Counted from the stretch's first letter, positions 44,481-57,129 are shown. The stretch is DNA of 64,000 nucleotides from Gnetum montanum (GCA_015680685.1 MNCI01017497.1:59276-123275); one strand, 5' to 3'. Translations and numbers: made by a program. The notes: generated by a model not told the origin, from the sequence alone.

Positions 44481-45400
44481 ATGGAACCAATTGAGAGCTT
44501 GACTTGTGCCTACATCGATAGCATAGATACATTAGAGCAAGTCCATCGCCAACTTCCAAGTCCTGACATCGAAAATATCAACTGGGAAAAGTTGAAAATC
44601 CCTAATGAGTTTAAGCAAGAGCCCCTCAAATTAAAACCATTGCCCACCGGTATGGAATATACATTTCTCAAGAATGGAATGTCAGTAATTATCAATGCTA
44701 AGCTCGCTCCTCAACAAAAAGAAAAACTACTGAAAATGGTACACAAATGGTCGAAAGCCTTTGCTTGGTCATATCCCAAATTAACTGGAATAGATCCTAG
44801 GATATGTCAACATAGAATTTACACTAACCCCTCCATGAAGCCTCGACGACAACCACAAAGACGACTAAACCCAAAGCTTAAGCAAGTGGTTAAAGAAGAA
44901 ATTGAACAACTTCTAAAAGCCAGGTTCATCTACCCCATTACTAATAGTGAATGGGTTAGCCCATTAGTCATTGTGCCTAAAAAGGGAGGTAAATGGAGGG
45001 TGTGTATAGGCTTTAGGCTACTAAACATAGCAACATTTAAGAATCGTTTTCCATTGCCATTTGTCGACCAAGTCTTAGATACCATTACAGGGCATTGCTG
45101 CTATAGTTTTCTAGATGGTTACAGTGGATATAATCAAATTCAAATAGCACCAGAAGACCAAACCAAGACTACATTCACAAGTCCTTGGGTGACATTTGCA
45201 TATAAACAAATGTTCTTTGGCTTGTGCAATGCCCTAGCAACATTTCAACGTCTGGTTCTAAGTATATTTTAGTAGCAAATAGGGAATGGTGTGGAGGTCT
45301 TTATGGATGATTTCTCCACCTATGGAGCAGACTTCGAATAAGAATTGGACCGATTAGAGAAAGTACTAAAATGATGTGTAGAAAGCAACTTAAGGCTCAA
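44481..45400 (+). pseudogene. pol: Reverse transcriptase of element B
   Basis: Copies element RNA into DNA. RT blocks in order: WSKAFAWSYPKLTGID, EEIEQLLKARFIYPI, SEWVSPLVIVPKKGGKWRVC, FRLLNIATFKNRFPLPFVD, SFLDGYSGYNQIQI, FGLCNALATFQR, then after an in-frame stop (45272) the catalytic FMDDF at 45300-45314 with both Asp. The motif VCIGFRLLN has Gly where Ty3/gypsy RTs have Asp. The D-relative in element D has CIDFRLLN. Sequence continues in the same frame to RNase H. Confidence 0.85.
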
Positions 45401-46257
45401 TTGGCAAAAAAGCCATTTAATGGTCCATGAAGGCATTGTGTTAGGGCATAAGATCTCACAAACAGGGATAGAGGTAAATCTCAAAAAGATTAAAGTCATT
45501 CAAGGAATCACTCGTCAACCTAAAACTGTAAAAGGTATCCAATCATTCCTAGGACATACTAGCTATTATAGATGCTTCATTGAGAACTTTTCAAAGATTG
45601 CAAAATCATTGGTAGAATTAACAAAGAAGGACATACCCTTTGAATGGACCAGGGAATGCGAGCTAGCTTTCCAAACCATGAAACAGAAGCTTGTAGAAAC
45701 ACCCATTCTACAAGCTCTTGACTAGTCTAGACCATTCCACATAATGATTGATGCATCCAACTTTGCTTTAGGAGCTATACCTACACAGTTAGATGACCAA
45801 AAGTGACCCTATTACATTCACTATACAAGTTGGAGCATTGCTGGTGCATAACTCAATTACACCACAATAGAAAAAGAATTAGAAAAAGAATTAATGGTTG
45901 TGGTGTTTGCACTAGAAAAATTTAGGCACTATGTATTAGGCTATAAGATATTTGTACACATGGATCATAGTGCAATCCAGTTCTTGATGAATAAACCAAC
46001 AATGAGCCCTTGCATCATACGACGGCTCGTGATCTTACAAGAGTTTGACCTTACAATGATTGATCGTAAAGGCACTGAGAATGTTGTTGCTGATTATTTA
46101 TCTTGGTTACAATGGGACAATAAAGAGGACAAATATCCAATCTTTGACTACTTCCCTGATGAACTCCTCTTTGCAGTTGTAGTAAACAATCAATTAACCA
46201 TAGAGACAAATTGGTATAGTAGCATTCTTATGTATCTTCTCACAAAAGAAACACCAT
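45401..46257 (+). pseudogene. pol: RT connection and RNase H of element B
   Basis: The connection region (HLMVHEGIVLGHKIS, QSFLGHTSYYRCFIENFSKIA) leads to RNase H: IDASNFALGA (first catalytic Asp), a Glu-rich helix with ALEKFRHYVLGYK, and VHMDHSAIQFLMN. RNase H removes the RNA strand. A perfect 12-bp tandem duplication (45870-45881 and 45882-45893) inserts four residues in the Glu helix. Stops near 45724 and 45800 break it. The end resembles the usual linker to integrase. Confidence 0.8.
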
Positions 46258-47558
46258 AAGGGTTGGACATTAAAAAGAAATAATAGTTTCTTCACCAAGC
46301 CAAATATTTCATGGAAATCAATGGATAACTTTATAAGGTATGTTTCAATGGCCTGGTCTGATGGTGTGTTCCTGATGCAGATCAATTGCGAGTGCTCCAA
46401 GATGCTCATGAGGGCCCTTGTGTGGGTCATTATGCTAGGAGATGAACAACCATTAAAATCTTGCTTCCAAGATATTATTGGCCTACATTGTTTTAGGATA
46501 CTCATTAGTTTGTCCAATCTTGTGTGCGCTACCAACGTGATGGGGGAATAACTACTAGAATGGAGGGTCCACAACAATGGATTCAACCCTTAGAACCCTT
46601 TGACATATGGGAAATTTATTTTATGAGGCCTATTACACTAATGTCCAATGGAAAAGAATACATCATTATTGCTGTTGACTATTTTACAAAATGGACAGAA
46701 GTGGTGGCCACTGTCACTGACTGCACATCATCTACTGTTGCACGATTTGTTCAACAACAAATCGTAAACAGGTTTGGTGTGCCTTGTGCACTTATTTCTA
46801 ATAATGGTACACATTTTACAAGTGCGAATTTTTGAAAGTTGATGCAACGCTTAGGAGTCAAGCATAAGTTAACTACACCATATCATCCTCAAGCAAATGG
46901 CCAAGCCAAAGTCACCAATAGGGAGATCACAAAAATATTGACACAAACCATTAGCAAATATAGGTGAGACTGGAGCACCAAATTGAACAATGCCCTTTGG
47001 GCATACTACTCCACATGGAAACTCATTATAGGCTACTCTCCCTATGAGTTAATGTACGATAAACTTCCAACACTTCCTATCCAGGCTGAGCTCCATACAC
47101 TATCTACAACATGTGACCTCAACCTTGATCTCAATCTAGCATAAAAAGAATGGTTAATGAAACTTAACTTGCTAGATGAAAATTGATTAGTTACCCTGTC
47201 ATCCAACGAATTGCACAAGGCCTTCAACAAGCAACTTCATGACCTAAGGATTAGGAAAGTCAAATACCAACTAAGAGATAAGGTTATGTATTGGAATCCC
47301 ACACATGTGCCATAACAAACTAAATTTCAAACACTGTGGGAAAGCCCTTATATCATTCATGAAACTTTCCCTTCAGGGGCCATGATGATCTATAAACTTA
47401 AAAGTTTGGATAAGAAATTATTAGTCAACATCCAGCAAACCAAAGCTTTCCATGAGCCTAAAATGGCCAGTACTAATACTACCTCTATTAATGGACAACC
47501 TTGCTCATTATTTCAAATCTCCTCCTTCCAACTCAGTCGTGGGGGAGATGTCCACTAA
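46258..47558 (+). pseudogene. pol: Integrase of element B, active site lost
   Basis: Would insert element DNA into the genome. The core is readable at 46570-46930, but all three catalytic acidic residues are changed. The first Asp (EIYFMRPI at about 46617) is Tyr, the second Asp codon (46800-46802, in ISNNGTHF) is Asn, and the Glu (GQAKVTNREI near 46905) is Lys. The C-terminal region continues through ETFPSGAMMIYKLKS to a short tail SSFQLSRGGDVH and stop at 47556. No chromodomain is present, as in Athila-type elements. The same frame as RT is kept. Confidence 0.83.
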
Positions 47559-49050
47559 TGCTAACCATTCTAAAAGCCCTTAGTTCCTTTTTCTTTTTCG
47601 TTTTACACATTTTTCATATTTGCTTTTTTTTTACACCATTGTTAACATTTTTATTATTTCTTTCTCTATTACATTTTGTTTGATCTACTCTCACTCGTCA
47701 TATAATAAGTGCTCATGATGGTGGGTTGTATTATAATAGTGTGGATTGCTAATGTTTGGCTTTTACCTTTGACTTTCAATGTTGATGCTAAGATATGGGT
47801 TCTTTTGATAAGATAGGCAATGAGTCCATGTCACCCATCCATCCATATAGCTCTATGGTCTCCCTTTATTTTGGAAATGTACTGTCCCTTTTTCTAAGTA
47901 AACTTATTAATAAATTGGTGGCTTGGTATTCTTCAAACCAAGGAAAGATTTAAATGGATTGAAAAGGGTGTGACTTTAAGGGTTTGACGCATTTGTGCTA
48001 GCTGTTCTCTTAGGTACTTGGATGTTTTTCATAAGTTTTTCACCATTCCACTATTGACCAATATTGGGAAGTCAACTAAATCAAATAAGTCTTTGCATGG
48101 TGTGGTTCTCATGCAAAAAAAAAAAAAAACAAAGCTGGTGGGAATTGAAAGCACACCCCTTAGACATAATAAAGTAACATGGGCTACAAGCACTGGTTAT
48201 GGCACTAGAAAGACATGTTACCCATGCCTGAAGGTTCCCTCTAACTACGGCCCTTTCTCACTTCCTACTTCTCTATCTTTCTCTTGTTGGAATGATGGTG
48301 ACTTTGTGAAAGCATTCTCGTTGCTTTAGGAGGATGGATTGGTCAAGTGTGTTGATGCGAGGTCACTGGATGTGGTTAGTTTTAATTAGGATTTGGGCCA
48401 AATTTTATTAAATCACCTTAATCTCATACTACACAAGGGACTTTACACAACCTTGATTTTGGGATTCCATTCCATTTCATTCTCTCTTTCCGTATTGCTT
48501 TCCATATTCCACCTCATTGTCAATTTTATGATTAGTCTATATCTTGGTTGATGCATTGTTGTTCTTTAGTAAACTCTTGTGGGTAATTTCTTAACCATTG
48601 TTTGCATATGTCATTCCTAGAGCCTACGGACTCTTTGGTTTATGGGTTTGTCAAGGCATAAAGAGCATGAGCCTACTTTGGGGAGGACCCATTGGCATTC
48701 CTTTTTGGTGCAATTATTAAGCTTTCTCCCCTAAACATTTCCTGCAATCAACTATTTCTCGTTTCACCCTATCAATAACATCCATTTTTGTTTTGTCTTA
48801 ATGGCTTCACCATTGTTAGTTCTCTCATCTTTCTTGTTCCTTCAATTTCCATCTTATCACTACCAAAGGTTTGCTCTTAGTCGTGGGGGTCCCCGTTGCA
48901 AATGTTTTTCCATTCCATTACTTATCTCACCCCTACACCTTGGGTAGTTATTAGTTACAAACCACTAACCCAGTATATGCCATACCCACAACCTAGCCAA
49001 TGTGCTTCATATTGAGGCAAGGTATCAATTGCATTATATCTTATCTATCC
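47559..49050 (+). other. Conserved non-coding block of element B
   Basis: No coding frame. Shared blocks: CTAGAAAGACATGTTACCC at 48205-48228 (reading on to CATGCC) and AGCATGAGCCTACTTTGGGG at 48664-48683. The surrounding 100 bp of the first block is among the best preserved sequence shared by B and D. Confidence 0.65.
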
Positions 49051-49084
49051 TTGCTAATTCATGACTGTGTTGTATGTGCAGATG
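49051..49084 (+). promoter_or_regulatory. Putative 3' splice site at the lost 3' ORF start, element B
   Basis: TGCTAATTC, then 24 bases to TGTTGTATGTGCAG directly before ATGGCG at 49082. No 3' ORF domain follows: the reading frame stops after three codons. Confidence 0.55.
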
Positions 49085-49424
49085 GCGATCACATGAACAA
49101 TGGACTGGGATAGGAGGGAGCACTCAGGATGGATTGGAGTTAGAGAAATTACGCAAGGAACAAGCTTGATCATGTGGCCATGGATGAACAATGGTGTGCA
49201 CAATTTTCCCATCGGTAGCAACGTGCCTCATTTTCTTTTTCTCTCTCTCTCTCTTCAAGCTATCAAATAATGGTCTGGATGTCATCTATGTATAGTGTTC
49301 ACCACAATGCTTGTGAATACCAATGCTGTAATATGTTTCTCGATCCTTTCACCGGGCACTTAGGTTTGTCAAATTATCGTTCAGTTAATAATCCCATACC
49401 TTCCCAATATTTTGTAAGGAACTC

Positions 49425-49455
49425 GAGGATGAGTTTTCATTTAGTCATGGGGGTA
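49425..49455 (+). other. Polypurine tract region of element B
   Basis: GAGGATGAGTTTTCATTTAG followed by CATGGGGGTA abuts the 3' LTR, as in D. Confidence 0.8.
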
Positions 49456-50277
49456 TGATGAGCAACAATATTGGGACCACGATATCAAAGCCTACCAAGC
49501 AATATTGGACACCCGATATCGAAACTTGTCTCATTGCCTATAGATAAGAGACTGGGGCACTTGGTTTAGCAGGTAGTTTCTTAGTCCCTTACTCGAACTC
49601 TTGCAATTTTTCCTTTCCAAAGTTAGAATTATTTTTGAGTGCCCGCAGTAGGAGTCATAAAGTGAACGGGTCTTTATTCGAGCATTGTGTACCTGAGCAC
49701 ACCTTGTGATCAAAAATAAAGATGAACTTTGTGATAAACCTTGCAACATTCCGAATAGTTTAATTATTTCATTTAAATGTTATTTAATGTTATTTTCTAC
49801 CCTCATTAGTTAATTAATGTTATTTCTCTTGACTCATTAATTATCAAGAATTAGCACACTCAGTACAACCACTTCGAGCATATGTGGGAACACTTGGTAA
49901 CCTAGTAACAGCTAGCGTTTGGTAATCCTAGTAGTGTTACACTGGTTCAGGATGTGTCCAGAGAGTGGGAAAGGATGCTGGTGTTAGGACTAGTTAGAGA
50001 ATAGTTAACTAGTCAAATTAAATTAGTAATTAAATTATTTCATTTCTCCCCTTAAGCACTAGGTACATAAAACATAAAAAAACCATAAAAATCACATACC
50101 TCAGGTTTACTTAACCATATAATCGTGATGTACAAGTAAGCTTGGGAAGACAAAGATTGCATAACCCATCCTTGTTCTGTGAAGGTGCATAAGCACGTAG
50201 TCCTTGGAGTTCGACTGGATCACGTATGAATGCTTGTATTCGTATGGTTGGGCATAGGGGTACCTCATTGCTCATCA
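49456..50277 (+). repeat. 3' LTR of element B
   Basis: TGATGAGCAAC to TTGCTCATCA, 822 bp. GATATC palindromes at U3, TATA variant CTATAGATAAG near 49539. Confidence 0.88.
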
Positions 50278-52732
50278 GTTAGGAGCTACTTATCATCAAT
50301 TTGGATGTTGATGTCTTGTACCTACAAGAAGTATTAACATGTAAATTTCTATACCAATTTTATTTGAACTTGGAAAAGATGGAATACAAAGGTTTGCATG
50401 GAAATTACAAGATATGATCCTTGAAATTTCAAAAAATCAAATCATGGATAAGAAATATGGTTAAGATTTTGGAGCAACCACATAACCTTGGCATTGATAT
50501 TAAATCCTAGTTATCAAGAAGATGTGCATGTGTGATTAACACATATTTAATTGCCAAATCAACATGTTTAGATGTTTGACTTTATCAAGTGGTAAACTTG
50601 ATTAATCAAAAAAAGAATTGTTTGAAAAATTAGTTATTTCTAATTGATATCAATATCAATCTAGTATCATTCATCCTCTATGGAGACTTCAATAAAAAAG
50701 CTAGAAGTGATGTTTATCAATTCTTAAAATATGATTACGTAAAAAGAATTCTTGGAAGATGAACTCGATTTAAAGAAGATGTTTTCCATCAATTCAAGAT
50801 GCAATTCCATTGGCTAGTGCATATTCCATTTACTTTGTATCTTCAATAGATAAGTAAACTTGAAAATTTAAGAACAAATGAGATTAATGAACAGTATTCA
50901 TCAAGAACCATAATTTACCAACTATGTTGCCATGATTAATGAAGACAAGTTAACATCATTCTTTATTGAGATTATAGACTATATTTGGTACAATGCCTAA
51001 TTCTTCCAAGTTACAAAGTTGATAGATTTAATTCCTAACAAAGAAGTTGAGAAGCAAGATCAAGCCTTGCCATCCTGAACAAGGTCATTTGATCATATAC
51101 CCCTTATGACAAAACTATAATTACTTCCATTAATTTTCAAGGTTGATCAAGATCAAAAACTATCTTAACCTTACTTTTATTTATAATCTTTGTATTTTCT
51201 TAATCTATATTTTAATTAGATAGGTAAAATATTGAGGATAATGAAATTTGGGAATAAAGGATTTGCCCTATCTTCACTCAGGTAATTAGATATGAATTGC
51301 ACTTTGTGTGACCCTAGTTAGGACAAATGATTGATGATTGGAAGACTTTAATTCACCTCTTATCATTATCTTAGAGAATGAGGTAAGTATTGATAAAATA
51401 ATAGTTATTTCCAATATAATTTTTACTTGTATTTTATTTGCAGAATAAGCAAGAGAACATTAGAATATTTAATCATATTTCAAAAGGAGACATCAAAGAT
51501 TTGGAGCATAGAAGCATAGAAAGAAGTACTAGAGGTAGAGAAAGATAGTGAACATGGACTTGCTTGAGGACAAATGAAACCTAAGGAGGGTAGATTTTCA
51601 TATCTCCATTACCAAATGGTGTCACTACATAACGAAGATGATATCTCTTCATAACTAATGTTGAGATTATTATAACAATATTTGAAAGGATAAGTTATAA
51701 TTAATCCTTGAAAGTAAACATTATAAGAATAGGCATATCTTTCAAGGTAACCTTTGAGGGTTTGATCTAAGATATTTATGATTGGGCATTAGAGGTCATA
51801 TTAGCTGGAGTTGTAGAGATGGTAAAGGTGAGTAACAACTACTAGGTGAAGCGGGATAGGAAGAGGATTGGTCATTCCTTCTAGTTGAAGATAGGCCTAA
51901 CCATGATGGTAGTGCTAGATAACCTCTAGGAAATAGATGTCAAAGGAAGATAAGCCCAAGGAACACCCAGATACATTATTTCAAGTTTTAAAGCATACTT
52001 TTCTTTTTCCTTTTGCATTTTTTCTATTATTTTTCTTTACACATAATGTTGAATGTTACACATATTTAACGTTTGCCACATTATGTTCTTACGCATACTA
52101 TCTAATATAATGTATATTTAACATTTTCTATGACATCTAAGAATGGGATGTCATAAGAATAGCAATCAAATGCAAATAGAAGTATCCTTATTATAACTTC
52201 ACATGATATGAATAATTCATTTCTAGTAAATCATCAAAGACTAAAACATTATTATCAACATAAATTGGTAGAATTGAGGATGAACTTGTTGAATTAAAAG
52301 ATGTCACTTATCTTGTAGATGACCATCAACACTAAACTACACATGATTAGTCTAAACAAATATATACTAATATTATTGAAGGAAAAGAATCAGTTTATTC
52401 AATCATGTAAACTAACTATGAATAAGCCTAGTCTATAATCTTAATTCTTAGAAAATGTAAAGGAGAATCAAACTAATATGTATTATTACAATTGGAACAT
52501 TAAAGAATTCAGTAGCATCATGTCTAAAATGTAAGGGAGAAGGAAAACTTCTCATATTTTGAAATAAATAGGTTTAAACAAAAAAAATCCACCAAAGGAT
52601 GAGCCGTAGAAAATAATTAAGTTATGTAATTTTAATTTTTGAGATTATAATACTATCCTCAAACTATCCAAGTTATGTTATTATACCCTATCTTATTATT
52701 ATTTTTTCTTCTTTCTTACCTATGATCCATAC
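50278..52732. other. Unassigned AT-rich region
   Basis: I found no protein domain. A stretch near 51563-51600 (GACTTGCTTGAGGACAAATG, then CTAAGGAGGGTAG) resembles the polypurine end of old plant Ty3/gypsy elements, so part may be a very old insertion. It may also hold the displaced 3' end of element A, but no alignment is visible. Confidence 0.35.
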
Positions 52733-53564
52733 TGATGAGCAACGAGTAGTCTCTACGTCCAACCATGTGAATCACTAGTGTTCACTAAGAGATCTAATCA
52801 AATTCCATAGACTTTAGCTCTCCAAGTACACTGGATTTTGGAAGTGAATATCAAGGATGTGATCATTGTCTTTCCAATTTCACTTGTGAAATGTAAAGGT
52901 ATGGTTAAGTGTCACTGACGCACATGATTTTTATCCTTATGTCTTTTTCACTAGATTTTCCTAAGTACTAGAAATAAAGTAAATTTGATATTTAATTAAT
53001 CTAATAACTAGTTAACACTTAACTAATCCTACCATAAGCATCAATTCCCACTTTTTGTACACATCTTGAACACATTGCAACACTACTAGGCTACCAAGCG
53101 TTAGGCACTACTAGGATTACCAAGCATAACGTATGCTTGAAAGGTTGTACTTATGTTCATTGTTTAATCAATATTAATTACTTAATTAAAATTTATTAAA
53201 TTTAAGTGCATGAATAATAAATGCATAAGGGAAACATTAATCTATTCCAAGTAATGCAAGGTTTGATAAGAAAATTTTATCCTTATTACTGTTCACACTG
53301 AGGTGCTCATGTACATCAATCCTTGAATAAAGATCTATACACTTTCCAACTCCTACTACGAGCACTTAGAAAATATTCCAACTCTAGAGAAAACAAACTA
53401 CAAGATTTTCGCTAACAACTAAGGAATGGAATGTTTAGATCATGCACCAAAGTGTTGTATTTATAGGTAAGCATGCATCCCACGATATCAGATATCCAAT
53501 AACATAGCACATGCTACGATATCATGGCTCTGATATCATAGCCGATGAAGAATACAATTTATCA
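52733..53564 (-). repeat. 3' LTR of element D
   Basis: TGATGAGCAACGAG to CAATTTATCA on the plus strand, 832 bp. Minus-strand TATA-like box near 53462; at least three GATATC palindromes (53484-53545). Confidence 0.88.
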
Positions 53565-53600
53565 TACCCCCACGACTAAATGAAAACTTGTCCTCAAGTG
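53565..53600 (-). other. Polypurine tract region of element D
   Basis: Minus strand GAGGACAAGTTTTCATTTAG followed by TCGTGGGGGTA next to the LTR. Confidence 0.8.
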
Positions 53601-53869
53601 AACAAAAGAGGAACAAGTTCTTTACAAAATATTAGAAAGGTATGGGATTATTAACAAACTAATTAACACATAAATTAACTTAGACCAAATAAGCAGACAC
53701 TAAGTGCCCAAGTGTATGGATTTACAATCTTTTGCAAAATTTGGTATTTATGAAAACAAGAGTGAACACCATGATAAAAATTAACACCCAAACCTATCTG
53801 GTAGCTTGAAGACAAGGGAGAAGATCAAACAGTCCCCTTCCAAATCTTGGGGTTGTTCAAGCTATTAAC

Positions 53870-53945
53870 TTCTTCCAGCTCTAGGCTGCTTGTCCCTCGG
53901 TTGGGACGATCCTGCTTCTAGTCCACGCTTCTCTTTTGGTGCCAT
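53870..53945 (-). pseudogene. Start of the 3' ORF of element D, rest deleted
   Basis: ATG at 53945 opens MAPKEKRGLEAGSSQPRDKQ, matching the first codons of the 3' ORF in A and loosely in F. After about 25 codons the frame stops, and the Transposase_32-like domain and coiled coil are absent before the LTR. So the ORF was removed by deletion while its start region survived. Confidence 0.55.
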
Positions 53946-53976
53946 CTTTGATCACAACAGAATCAAGGATTAGCAT
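53945..53976 (-). promoter_or_regulatory. Putative 3' splice site at the 3' ORF start, element D
   Basis: Minus strand TGCTAATCC, then 24 bases to CTGTTGTGATCAAAG directly before the ATG. AG is kept; the preceding base is A rather than C. Confidence 0.5.
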
Positions 53977-55701
53977 GTAATGTGTAACTTATAACATTTA
54001 GGTACCTTGTCTCTTTGGGTAGTTACACTTGGCTAAGGTGTGATCATGGCATATTGATTATTTTAATATTATTTGATTTTTGTGGCTACCAAAATTCATT
54101 GGGAGGGTTTAACTTGCATAAAGTAGTGATTTTAATGTTATTTTACTCATAAAACCCTTATGGGAGCAAGGAAAATCTCGAAAAAAAATTTCAACAAAAA
54201 CCTACAGTTTGTAGCTCCCATGACATAAAGCATACCTTTGGTAGCCGTAGGACTAAAAAACAAGGTAAATCGGATAAGCAGTTTGAAAGTTATGGGGAAA
54301 ACAAAGATTTTTAACACAAACTTGAAGTTCATGGAAAGCTAGAAAAGCCATGAACATGATGAAATGCTTGAAGAAGGTTAGATAATTCACAAAAAGGAGT
54401 TTTTCATTAGAGAACATTATGAAGGAGTGCACAATTGGATGTCACCGATGGAACACACAAAAGGTTTGATCTCAAAATTACCTAAGGTATTTGAAACTTA
54501 ACCAATCCAACCAAGGGATATGCAAGTTGGTCCTCCCCAAAGCAGGCTCATGCCCTTAATGCTCTTGCATATCCTCAAACCAAGGAGTCCATGGGCCTCA
54601 TGGACAATTAATGCTTATGGAAATTAAACATAAAATCACTAAAGAGACTATCAAAGAATTTTGGCCATACCAAGCTAAGACATTTAAAATAAACATGAGA
54701 AGAGGCAGTGAGGTGGATTATGGAAAACATAGGTGGATGATGAGAAAGAGAGTGGAATGGAGTCCTAAATTGTGGTCACATGAAGTCCCTTATGAATTTT
54801 ATGTGGTTAAAGTGACATGATAATGACCATTCCCAATCCAAATTAAAACCAATCACTTCCAATGACTTCTCATTAACACTCTTAGACTAGTCCATCCCTC
54901 ATGGTATAGGAGTAACCCCATAGATCAATCATCATTCCAAAAAGAAGAAGAAAGTAGTAGGAAGTGAGAAGGGCCTTAGTTAGAGGGGATCTTCAGGCAT
55001 GGGTAACATGTCTTTCTAGTCCCATGACTAGTACTTGTAGCTTGTTATTTTTACTAAGGGGTTTGCTTTGAATTTCCATTATTGTTTTTCTTTAATTTTA
55101 TATTTTTATGATTTTCATATGGGAACCACACCATGTAAAGACTTTAACTTCCTAGTATTGGTCGACAACAGAATGGTGAGAAATCCATGAAAATACCAAT
55201 GCATCCCAAAGGATAGACAAGTACAAAAAAGTATCAAACCCCCTTCAAGTCACACCCTTGTGTATCCATTTAACTCTTTCCAAGTTTGGAAACTACCAAA
55301 GTCACCAATTCATTAAAAGTTTCATTAAGAAAGGGACTTCATACTTCCAAAACAAGGGAACACCATAGAGTTTTGTGGATGGGTGGATGACATGGAATCA
55401 TTGCCTATAATCATGAGAAGAACCTTGTCTTAGTTGTCAACATCAAAATTCAAAGATAGAATCCAACCATTAGCAATAAAATAAAATTAAGGTACAAACC
55501 ACCACCAGCAAACAACTATAGTTGCACTTAGTCTTATTTGGCAATAAAGAAAAACATTAGATTAACATAGGAGAGCACAAACCAAATAAAGTAAAATATA
55601 AAAGAAATTGTAAAATATTCAAAAAAGATAAAATATACTAAAGATGGTGTAAAAAAATAGTGAAAAACAAGAAAAAAAATTGAGGAGCCACTTTGTATGA
55701 T
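53977..55701 (-). other. Conserved non-coding block of element D
   Basis: Contains the shared blocks on the minus strand: ATGAGCCTGCTTTGGGGAGG (54551-54532) and CTAGAAAGACATGTTACCC (from 55019). No coding frame in the element direction. Confidence 0.65.
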
Positions 55702-56770
55702 TTAGCATGAATGGCCATCTCCCCCATGACTAAGTTGGAAGGAGGAGATCCAAAAAATTGGGTGTTGTTGTTCATCTGCTAGGGTGTTCTGGTCACTGGC
55801 TCTCTCAAGCTCATGAAAAGGTTTAATTTGTTGCATGTTTAGTAGTTGTTTCTTATTTGGGCTTTCAAGTTTGTATATCAACATGGTCCTAGAAGGAAAG
55901 GTTTCATAGATGATGTAAACATTTGGAACTAGTTTTTTCTGGCACATGTATGGGGTTCCAATAAAGGACCTTGTCTCTCGATTGAAATTTTACCTTTCTT
56001 ATTTTGAGGTCATGTCATTACTTATTGAATGTCTTGTGCACTTCATTCAAGGGTAGGCCCACCAATCAATTCTCATTTAGCACATTAAGGTTTACAAATC
56101 TTTCTTTCTATGTTACATTAAGGTCAAGGTCAAGGTCATAAGTCATTGAAAGTGTATAGAGTTTAGACTAAATAGGAAGAGTTAGTAGTTTTCTGTACAT
56201 TGGCTCATAGGGAGAATAGCCTATAGGGAGTTTCCAGGTTGAGCAATAGGCCCAAAGAGCATCATGAAGTTTAGTGCTTCAATCTCTCCTATATTTGCTA
56301 ACTGTTCTTATTAAGATCTTTAGTGATCTCCATATTCTTAACTTCAGCTTGACCATTAGCTTGGGGGTGGTAGGGTGATGTTAATTTATGTTCTACCCCC
56401 AAGCATTGCATGAGTTTTTGAAATGTGGTGCCTATAAAATGAGTACCATTATTAGAAATTAGTGCATGTGGCATCCCAAACCTATTTACAACATTTTGTT
56501 GTACAAATCGAGTAGTTGTAGAAGATGTATAGTCGATGATGACTGCTAATTCTACCCATTTCATAGCATAGTCAATAGCAACTATGATGTATGCCTTTCC
56601 ATTTGAAATGGGTGTGATGGGACCCATAAAGTTAATGTCCCAGACGTTAAAGGGTTCTACTGATTGGATCCATTGCTAAGGTCCCTCCATATGAACAGTC
56701 ATCTCACCATAATGTTGGCAGCGATCATATGAGCGGACAAATTAGTGAGCATCCCTAAAAAGTATTGGCC
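55702..56770 (-). pseudogene. pol: Integrase of element D
   Basis: Zinc-binding His/Cys region is decayed at 56690-56770. Core at 56640-56300: VWDINFMGPI (first catalytic Asp position is Asn), ISNNGTHF (second Asp position Asn, codon 56453-56451), and GQAEVKNMEI (catalytic Glu kept). The C-terminus runs through YIIYETFPSRTMLIYKLES to the tail SSFQLSHGGDGHSC, ending at 55702. Same tail as B. No chromodomain. Confidence 0.78.
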
Positions 56771-57129
56771 AATAATACCCTACCATCATGATCTTAATGA
56801 TCATGCATCTCCCAACATACTGGCCCCTACAAGGGCTCTTGTGAGCATCTTAGAGAATGTGCAATTGATCAACATTAGGAACACACCAACAAACCAGGCT
56901 ATTGACACACACCTTGTAAAGCTGTCTATTGATCAACATGAAGTGTTTCACTTGGTGAAAAAATTGTTATTTCTTCCTATTTTCTAGCTCTTGTGGCATC
57001 TCCTAGGTGAGAAGGTAGGTGAGAAGGTCATCGTACTAGTTAGGTTTAGTGGGCACTTATTCATTTATAATACCAGCAAAGAGGAGTTCATTAGGAAATT
57101 GATCAAAAAGTGACCTCTCCTCTTCTTTG

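Larger units (their letters stand above)
40308..50277 (+). mobile_element. Element B: Athila-type Ty3/gypsy retrotransposon with gag-pol
   Basis: Related LTRs at 40308-41115 and 49456-50277 flank primer site, gag (41253-43222), protease, RT, RNase H and integrase (to 47558), a non-coding block, and a purine-rich tract. The 3' ORF is essentially absent: after its splice-site-like start (49082) no domain can be read. No target duplication is visible (GTTAG follows the 3' LTR; no match before the 5' LTR), and the first about 25 bases of the 5' LTR do not align. Pol is in one frame for most of its length but has stops, and the integrase active site is lost, so the copy is inactive. Confidence 0.85.

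Noticed and set aside
46194-46586. 130-residue minus-strand frame
   Set aside because: Antisense shadow of the integrase N-terminal region of element B.
56745-56987. Plus-strand 80-residue frame
   Set aside because: Opposite strand of the decayed integrase zinc region of element D; resembles the equivalent shadow in B.
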